From Coenobita brevimanus (Eukaryota; Arthropoda; Malacostraca; Decapoda; Coenobitidae), in assembly GCA_032717465.1 (NCBI GenBank), contig CM064666.1, forward strand, positions 6,067,028 to 6,131,027: 64,000 nt of DNA, in the 5' to 3' direction. The notes under the pieces were generated by a model, which did no database searches, was not told the DNA's origin, and worked only from the letters and a program-made list of their open reading frames with translations. Each line of letters opens with the position of its first letter. Positions within the stretch are counted from its first letter, which is position 1. The position numbers and the translations under genes are program-made. Of this stretch, positions 56,881 to 64,000 are shown in pieces.

Positions 56881-57058
56881 AAACAGTGAGGATGAAAAAC
56901 TGAGTGAAAAAGTAGTCAGATCAGTAATAGCAAATCTGAGAACGGGAAAAGCAACAGGGCCCGACAGGTAACGAAATGATAAAATGGAGTGGGAGAAGCT
57001 TGAAAAACTCTATAATAGGAATGATAATATGAAAAAGCTACCAAAGGAGTGGCACAAA

Positions 57059-57125
<67 letters not shown>

Positions 57126-57760
57126 CATATATGGGTAAAGGTCAAAAAAGACGTAAACACTTATAGAGGAATACGGTTTACCCCAAACTTACTAAAATGC
57201 TTGAAAAAATAGAGATCAAGGAGAGTGAAAAACTAAAAAACATGAGTGATTACCAGTGTGGAGCAAGGAAAGGGAAATCAGTAAGATTACATCACTTTAT
57301 AATTAGAAATATCATAAAGGATGCACAACTTACGAAACAAGACAGGACAGCAGTATTTTTTGATATATCCAAATCCTTTGATAAAACGATATTAAAAAAA
57401 ATTATGAAAGAACTGTCGCTAAAAGGAATAAAGGGGAAAAACTGGAGGTTAATATAAAAATTCAGAAAATGTATCAATACCTACAGTATAATAGAAGTAG
57501 GTGAATGCAAAGAGGTATAATTATGCAATAGAAATAAGACAGGGATCTGTATTAGGAGCAAAAATGAGCTCCATAACAAAGAATTCGTTAAGAAGAATGA
57601 TAGTGGCAAAGGAAAAAGAACAGAAAATTGGGGAGTTAAAGTGAATCCGCTGATAATTCAGGATGACATTATGGCCACTGAAAGCACAGAAAACATAAAA
57701 GAAGTCATAAATACCATTGAAGTATTTCTAAAATTAAAACAGATTTAAACTGAATGAAAA
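56881..57760 (+). pseudogene. A-rich LINE reverse transcriptase
   Basis: NLRTGKATGPDR (block 1-like) is followed after an expanded (TA)n run at 57059-57125 by YQCGARKGKSVRLHHFIIRN and AVFFDISKSFDK (block A with catalytic Asp) at 57197-57457. In place of the usual FADD a QDDIMATES stretch occurs near 57660. Frames change several times. Inactive. Confidence 0.65.
57059..57125. repeat. (TA)n microsatellite inside the LINE RT
   Basis: A pure TA run of about 65 bp in RT coding sequence; an expansion after the element died. Confidence 0.97.
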
Positions 57761-58823
57761 AACTAAACAAACATCACTTGTTGGAAACAGGATAGGCACT
57801 GAAATTAACGGAAAAGAAATAGAAGAAAATTCATCCCATAAATACCTATGAAAAATAATACAAACTCAGGGAAAATATAAAGATGTAGAAAACATAATAA
57901 ACAAGGCCAGAATAGCAGCAAATGAAAGTATGAACACAGGTTACTAAACATGAAAAAAATAAAAATAGGATTAAAACTGTATAACGTGTGGCACCAGTGG
58001 CATTAGGCTATTTGGGGCAGAAGTGTGGAAGAAACTGAAGGAGCAGGAGAATAAAGAATTTAAGCTAATAACATACAAACACATTACCTAAGTTCCTGAA
58101 GGTGCCAAGACCACCACCAAAATGTGCACTGTTATATGAAACAAAAGGAATGAAAATTGAGCACAAGATAAATAAGAAGAAACCAGAATATTATATAGAC
58201 ATGAATAATAGAAAAGAGGAGGCAATAGAGGTTAAAATGAAAAGTTCTTGTGAGGAAAATGAGAGACTACAAAAGAAATACAAGCGATCAAAAATTAATA
58301 TAACGGAAAACCTGGTAAGAATAGGAAAAAGATGAAGCAAAAAAGAGTAAACACAAAGTGTACTGAAAAAATGAACAAGAAGTTAGAGAAGAAATAAGAA
58401 AGGGAAGTAAAACAAACGATACAGCCGACCAGGTAATGGGAAATTATAAAGAGCTAAATTTTGAAAATGCTAGAATAATGTTTAAGGACCCGAATGATGG
58501 ATGTAAAAGAAAAAAGAAAATATACGAAAATAAGTTGATATGCAACTAATGCCAAAAAGAAAATGAAAACCAGATTCATATATTTAACTGTGCAGCATAT
58601 CAAGATAACAAGAGAAATACAAGGAAAAGAAATTATTAATGAAATACTTAAAACACAATAAAATAGAACTACAGTAGTAGCATAAATAGAAAAAAAAATT
58701 TAAAGGTGATACAATTGTACAAATGAGGAATGAATTTAACAAGTAAAAACCAGTATGAGGAACAGACAAAACTATGGAAGAGAAAAATGAGTGGGAAAAA
58801 AAAAAAAAAAAAAAAAAAAAAAA
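57761..58823 (+). pseudogene. A-rich LINE C-terminal region, knuckle and poly(A) tail
   Basis: It contains LYNVWH and SVEETEGAGE-like decayed thumb sequence, a 77-residue basic frame at 58102-58335, and ICN-CQKENENQIHIFNC (with a stop inside), a C-x2-C...H...C knuckle. It ends in about 28 A at 58796-58823. Confidence 0.6.
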
Positions 58824-58894
58824 GCAGCCGTCAGTCGGAAGACGAGCTCCTGGCGCCAACAACAACAACACGATATCGCTTCGCGAGCTCAGCT

Positions 58895-60005
58895 GTACAA
58901 ACACGCCACTATATCAGAGGCTACAAATCAGAGTCTTCTTTACGGTAAAGACATCACCGTTGCGAAGGAAATTCACTTGTCATAACAATCAGGAATAAAT
59001 CTAAAAAGAGTCTTTTTTACGGTAAAGACGTCACCGTTGCGAAGGAAATTCACTTGTCATAACAGGAAAAATCTAAGTCTAATCTTGTGCGTTTGCCTCA
59101 CTCTGGGGTCATGGCAGAAAATCATATATGGGCAAAGAAACATACCAGGCCTCTCTCAATCTGGGAGTAATAACTAGCATACCGATACGAACTGGTCAGC
59201 AAAGTATGGAATACTGGAAAGTACTTTCGCTCTTGGAAAAAAAAAAAAAAAAATGGTTGGGAATATTTACCACCAGCGGACACTAAACAGATATTTGGCG
59301 AAACATTAACTTTTGCATCTGTGAGCGAAGAACTATACTCAGCCTGGGAATATCAGCCACCAGAGCAAACTGACAAGTAGCAGCAGCGGAATTTAGGCAA
59401 ACTTTTGTCTCAGACTTCCCTACCTCGGAATCAGTGCAACGTCAACATCCAACAAGCAACAAAGGAGAATTGACTGAACATGGCTGCCAGACCAGCAATA
59501 ACGCTATCTTTCTATATAAAAAGGCTAGAATGTCTACCAAGCACCATGTGAATTCACTAGTAAGGGGTGCTAAAATCCTCGGACATTGCAGGAAATGCGA
59601 ATAAATTTCAGGACACTGCAATGTTTCTTTTTACTTCACATTAAAAATAAAATCAGAAAATGGAAAAAAGGTTCTCTAAGAGCTAGCAGGATAAACACGC
59701 TAAATTGACAGCTATGAACAAACGCTCCGGTCTGTTGCCAAATCTGATTCACAGGAGGATGCTAGAATGTGAAAGGAAAGAAAATTTATTGGAACTTAAC
59801 ACCAAATAGCCAGAATATCACCTAACCACGGAGCAGATCCCCCCATAGTGACTCCCAAATGGAAATATTGTGGCTACGAAACCTAGACATAGCTAATTCG
59901 GTAACACTATCTCCCAAAGTGTTGCCAAACCTACTTCGTTCTGAACACGTGAGTTTCCGATCCCGCTTCTACGACTTTTTTTTTTCACCCCTGCTGAACG
60001 TGATT
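58895..60005. repeat. Duplicated segment B, copy 1
   Basis: It aligns with 61525-62966: CTTTACGGTAAAGACATCAC, CCTCTCTCAATCTGGGAGTA, CAGAATATCACCTAACCACG and AGATCCCC blocks in the same order. A 70-bp unit with TTTACGGTAAAGAC...CACTTGTCATAAC is additionally repeated in tandem at 58935-59065. Confidence 0.8.
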
Positions 60006-60717
60006 AATACCTTTTGTGGACCTAATAATGATTTGACATTCATGGGATAAAGAATGGCTTCGGCTGAGAGAGAGAGCAAGGAGGGAGGGGTGCATTGATT
60101 ATTGCACATACCGCAAGTGTATCTCGATTAAACTCAGCTCTGTCATGATCGGGACATGTCTAGTGTCCAGTCCCAGCAAACAATGGACGATTTTAGTCAG
60201 CTTCGAGTGAACTATGCGAGCCAAATGTTAACACTGTCACTAACACCTGACATGATTGGGACAGTTCGTCTTTTCTGTAGGCAAACACCAAGCGATTTTA
60301 TTCAGCTTAGAGGAAGTCTACGAGGCTGTGATAATTGTGGACATTATTAGTCGAGATTGATGTTACGTACGTTAGTGTTCTGATGTAACATATTCGGCTG
60401 AGCACAGAAGCACAAGAATGTTAATGCTCGATTCCATTTGATGGCTAACTTACGATATTTTTGCTTGAGCGGAAGAATGATCTGGTCTGAGTGGGAGAAG
60501 AAAAAGTCTTCTCAGTTATAGATTTTTTTCTTATTTACAACACAGACTACTTCCTTGTGAAGTTTTTGACGAAGCTTAATGATAAACAAGAAAAAAAACA
60601 ATGCTACGGCATTACATTATTTCCATACCGTTCTTTCATGACTAATATCGTTTCCTGGTAAACCTATTTTTCTACTGAATAAACTAGTTTTGATGTAGCC
60701 AGAATAAACCAATGACA
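60006..60717. other. Spacer with an imperfect local duplication
   Basis: Two degenerate units of about 110 bp occur at about 60141-60240 and 60248-60350 (TCATGATCGGGACA and ACATGATTGGGACA; CGATTTTAGTCAGCTT and CGATTTTATTCAGCTT). The short open frame over them is not recognisable. Confidence 0.45.
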
Positions 60718-61468
60718 TACGTCACCCGAGTCAAAGGGTTAAGGTTGCTGCTGGACACTCGCACAGGACAACATCTAGTGCCCACACAGCCAACACTGAC
60801 CTTGATCCGACAACCTTGACCTCTTTCGATCTACAAGACTCAATCGTCTTTCTCATCGCTTGCACGCAGCGTCAGCCATGTGCTAAGCCTGATGCAAACA
60901 GAATGAGGAATTCATGAGATAATTAATGTCTAATAGTTTGACCTTGACCTCTGACCAATTTACTAAGATCAAAAAACCTCATAATCATAAACAATGTGTG
61001 TGGCATGCTTCATCCAGATCAGTTAAGGCAATAATGAATTATTTTAACACGGCTATTGATGCATGGAAACCGACGCGGTCAACAGCTACGCCTTTGACGA
61101 CTGGTATGTCGCGGTCTAAAGGTTAACTGATTCTTTTTTTTTTTTTTTTTTTTTTTTAAGGATCTGCTAGCTAAGCCTTTCTTTTTAATTGCGGAAGGGG
61201 GGACGGTTAGGTACGGTAGACCACAGCTTTTATAAACCCCTCCATTAACTCTTTCCACCTGAATAAAATCGTATCGAAGCAGCGTGAATAAACAAAAACA
61301 CCTCCCCGTACTGAAGGGTCTGTTTAAAGAACTCTTAATATCAATAAATGAAATGATTATCAATAAAATCGTTTGGAGACAGCAAGATCATAAATAGCGC
61401 GTTATCATTTTTCAGGACGCCAAGAACAATTAAACTAGTATATATTTCCATGCATTAATCTCACACAC

Positions 61469-61502
<34 letters not shown>

Positions 61503-61503
61503 T
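60718..61503. repeat. Duplicated segment A, copy 2
   Basis: Partner of 50697-51412. It contains TGACCTTGACCTCTGACC at 60939, a T-run at 61134-61157 and a terminal (CA)n at 61462-61501. It runs directly into segment B copy 2. Confidence 0.82.
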
Positions 61504-61889
61504 ACAGTACCGTGGGGTCAGGTGAACAAAAGCGCCACTTTATCACTGAGGTTACGAAAAGTACTGTCTTCCTTACCGTAAAGAGGTCATCGTTGTGAAG
61601 GAAATTAACCTGACAATTATCAAGGAAAAAGTCTAACCTTCCACTGCGTTTGCCTCACACTCTTGGTAAGTCTGCAGCTTCCTGAAGCATCATAACAGAA
61701 AATCATCTATAGGACTAGAAATATACCAGGCCTCTCTCAATCTGGGAGTAATAGCTTGCACACGAACTCTACGTGTGGAATATTGGAATGACCTTTTGGA
61801 TTTCCTGTCAAAGAAAAAAAAAAAAAATCTGAATATTAACCAGCAACGGAAACTGAAACGTAGATGAAAACCTAGATGAAATCTTGTAA

Positions 61890-61892
<3 letters not shown>

Positions 61893-61930
<38 letters not shown>
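61893..61930. repeat. (AT)n microsatellite left of the SINE
   Basis: A pure AT run; a second run at 62090-62151 lies on the other side of the SINE. Confidence 0.95.
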
Positions 61931-61936
<6 letters not shown>

Positions 61937-62082
61937 GGATGGGTGACCGCCTGGGAACACCAGATGCTGTTGGCATCCCTACGTGTCAAGTGGGGTTGGT
62001 GGAGGATTAGTGCCCCTCCCTGTAAAACAATTAACTCTAAGCCCTTGGCCACCCCGTACGGGATACATGGCGTCTGGCAATA
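61931..62082 (+). mobile_element. 5S-rRNA-derived SINE with LINE-type 3' tail
   Basis: The first 45 bases (GTACTTGGATGGGTGACCGC, then CTGGGAACACCAG and TGCTG) are the 3' part of 5S ribosomal RNA, which contains part of the internal pol III promoter. The 5' part of the 5S unit is missing. A body follows (AGTGGGGTTGGTGGAGGATT), then a tail CCACCCCGTACGGGATACAT and GGCGTCTGGCAATA. The tail matches the 3' end of the RTE-like LINE at 63510-63545 and 54363-54405. SINE3-type elements with 5S heads are known from animals. A body-and-tail relic lies at 41861-41980. The insert is embedded in an AT repeat. Confidence 0.85.
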
Positions 62083-62104
62083 TACAGTATATATGTATAT
62101 ATAT

Positions 62105-62154
<50 letters not shown>

Positions 62155-62966
62155 CCGAGTTATAAAACAATGAGACGGAAGTACTGAAATTTTTAGTTTT
62201 CTGCATCAGTGAGTGAAGAACAATAATGAGCCTGGGAATTAGCCAGCAGAGGAAGCTGGTAATTAACATAAGTGGATACTAAGCAAACTGTTGAGTCAGA
62301 CTTCTCTACTTACAGGAACGCAGCGGCGTCAGTACCATCCCATACCCCACTAACCGGGTTAATATACAGTATTGCCCGGCCTGCACTATATACACAGGAA
62401 ATCTTTGAACGAACGAACGAGTACCCAACACGCAACAGATAAGGACAGAAGGGCTGTCAATAATCATGCTAATCTTGCTGTTTGAAAAGCGCTAGAATGT
62501 TTCTACGTACGTAACACTGTGAATTCGTTAGAAACGGGCAGTAAAGTCCTCGGAGATCACGGAAAATGCGTAAATTTCTAGTACACTGCCGTGATTCTTG
62601 TTACTTGAAATAAAAAGAAATCGAAAAATGCAAACAGGATTGTCTAAAGCTAGCGGAAAAAAAACACGCTAAATTGGTAGCTTTGAACAGACGCTTCCCA
62701 GTCAGTTGCCAAACACCAGATTCACAGGAGGATGCAAGAATGAATTTAATTAAAAAAATAATAAAATTTATCGGAAATGAAAGACCAGATTGTCAGAATA
62801 TCACCTAACCACGGAACAGATCCCCGTAAAGTGATTCCCAAATGGATGTGGCCATGAAATCTAGGTCTAGCTAAATCGGTAATCGTATCTCCCAGCTCAT
62901 TGCCAAATGTACTCCGTCCTGGGCACGTTCATTTCCGACTTCTTCCACTTTTGTTCAATATGATTG

Positions 62967-63560
62967 TGGTACTTGGGTAGTGTGATGAGAAAGGATGGAA
63001 GTTTAGAGGGTGAAGTGCTCGAAAGGGTACATCAAGGAAGAAAGGTTGCTGGTTCCTTGAAAGCAGTGATAAGAAACGGGGAAGTGAGCTTGGAAGTGAA
63101 AAAGTTACTGCATGACAGTATTGTGATACCAACTCTAAATGGAAGTGAAGCTTGGATGTTGTTGGAGGGACAGAAGTCGAGAGTGACAGCAGTGGAAATG
63201 GGCTATTTGAGAGGAACATATTATGGAGTCACAAGGAGAGACTGACAAATAAGGAAGTGAAGGAGCGTTGTGGTGTGGATGTGGTGATAGGAAGCGATGA
63301 GGTGGTGTGGCCATGTGGAGAGGATGGAATGTGAGAGACTGACGAAGAGAGCATATGTGAGTTAGGTGGAGGGGGGGAAAGGGAGGGGGAGGCCAAGGAT
63401 GAGATGGACGGATGGAATGGAGAGGTATATGTGAGAGAGGGGGGTGTGAGCCTAGAGCAGGGCAGTGAAATGGCAGGGGACAGGGCGACATGAAGGCGAT
63501 TTGTTTGTGACCACCCCTTACGGGATTAAGGCGTCTGGCAATAGATAGATAGATAGATTA
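62967..63560 (+). mobile_element. RTE-like LINE fragment with 3' end and GATA tail
   Basis: The same family as 54347-55747 on the other strand. It starts abruptly within the thumb region (YLGSVMRKDGSLEGEVLERV, LLHDSIVIPTL), stops at 63243, and continues in other frames (KERCGVDV) to the 3' end CCTTACGGGATTAAGGCGTC and TGGCAATA followed by (GATA)n at 63541-63558. It is more decayed than the other copy and truncated at its 5' end. It sits at the end of segment B copy 2. Confidence 0.85.
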
Positions 63561-64000
63561 CTGGTAACAAACGTAATCCGATTATTTACAGAACGTCATG
63601 TTTCTATTATTCTCTGCCACCAGATGTTTGTACTCTGATACGGAGTATTTTGGCAGTCAAAAGGATTATCAACACCTTGACAACCTACTGACTGTTTCGA
63701 TTTCCTTCAGAACAAATATTATTCAGCATGTGGTAACCTGAAAATAATACTAGGTTCGGAAATGGCGGGCTTAGTACTATAATGAAGTAGGAATGACTGT
63801 TCTCATATACTGTAGTACTACCACCACCCCCAAGGCTCTCAACTCAGTTGACCTTGTTGGTTAGACAACATACATGCGTTCATCCTCTAGTGATAGTTTT
63901 CTATGAACATGATTTTGAAGAAAATGGTACAAGATAGGGTAAACTGAACCATACATTCCGTATCCTTTCCTTATGTATGCATCAACGTATCCCTGTGTTC
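63561..64000. other. Downstream flank, no gene seen
   Basis: No recognisable coding or repeat sequence. Confidence 0.5.

Larger units (their letters stand above)
52110..58823 (+). mobile_element. A-rich non-LTR retrotransposon with PHD-like and CCCH fingers
   Basis: ORF1-like region with zinc fingers (52400-54090), an endonuclease split by an antisense RTE-like LINE (54100-54346 and 55748-56800), RT (56880-57760), a C-terminal CxxC...H...C knuckle (about 58540-58600) and a poly(A) run at 58796-58823. It is strongly A-rich on the coding strand and full of stops and slips. The clade is not assigned. It lies between the two halves of a duplicated segment, so its arrival can be dated relative to that duplication. 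Confidence 0.78.
61525..62966. repeat. Duplicated segment B, copy 2
   Basis: Partner of 58895-60005, longer because of the inserted TA repeats and SINE at 61893-62151. It ends where the RTE-like fragment begins at 62967. Confidence 0.8.

Noticed and set aside
60156..60350. 64-residue frame as a small gene
   Set aside because: It spans an imperfect tandem duplication and has no recognisable motif.
61931..61978. A functional 5S rRNA gene
   Set aside because: Only the 3' third of 5S is present, preceded by an AT repeat and fused to SINE sequence with a LINE-like tail.

Overview
The window is animal nuclear DNA, very probably from an arthropod and most likely a decapod crustacean. I infer this from very dense dinucleotide microsatellites, A-rich LINEs, TTAA-flanked transposons, an envelope-bearing Ty3/gypsy element and one intron-split cytochrome P450 gene. 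There is no bacterial-type gene organisation. Almost everything recognisable is transposon-derived. The only host gene I can support is the 3' part of a CYP2-clade-like P450 on the + strand: a K-helix-to-heme exon at 29327-29471 and terminal exons at 39652-39974, followed by a degenerate tandem repeat of the terminal exon.

Layout. 0.36-10.0 kb: a very young Ty3/gypsy (errantivirus-like) element with near-identical LTRs, gag, protease, RT/RNase H/integrase and an F-type env. It has three single-base-type frame breaks, two of them in homopolymer or A-rich tracts. 11.3-18.1 kb: a decayed non-LTR retrotransposon (2A-like motif, Pro-rich linker, endonuclease, RT, C-terminal zinc knuckle, CTA tail). 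It is broken by a LINE fragment and by TTAA-flanked elements, one nested inside another. 18.9-20.8 kb: a heavily deleted Ty3/gypsy relic. 21.2-29.3 kb: more TTAA elements and a dead piggyBac-type transposase. 29.3-40.3 kb: the P450 exons with a 10.3-kb intron. That intron carries a PIF-like MITE, a TGACCT-rich repeat array, and a CR1-like LINE split by a 2.4-kb TA-flanked element with about 160-bp inverted ends.

41-43 kb: P450, RTE and SINE relics, and a long pyrimidine tract. 44.2-49.7 kb: a second, older, 3'-truncated copy of the same gypsy family, whose RNase H is split by a 674-bp TTAA-flanked MITE. 50.7-63.6 kb: a two-part duplicated segment. In one copy its halves are separated by about 7.5 kb holding a second TGACCT-rich array and an A-rich LINE (PHD-like and CCCH zinc fingers, endonuclease, RT). 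That LINE is itself split by an antisense RTE-like LINE. The other copy carries a 5S-rRNA-derived SINE and another RTE-like fragment.

The parts relate mostly by nesting. TTAA elements, a TA element and RTE LINEs landed in older transposons, and removing several of them restores the host reading frame exactly, which fixes their ends and relative ages. The SINE shares its 3' tail with the RTE-like LINE, which suggests it was mobilised by that LINE's machinery.
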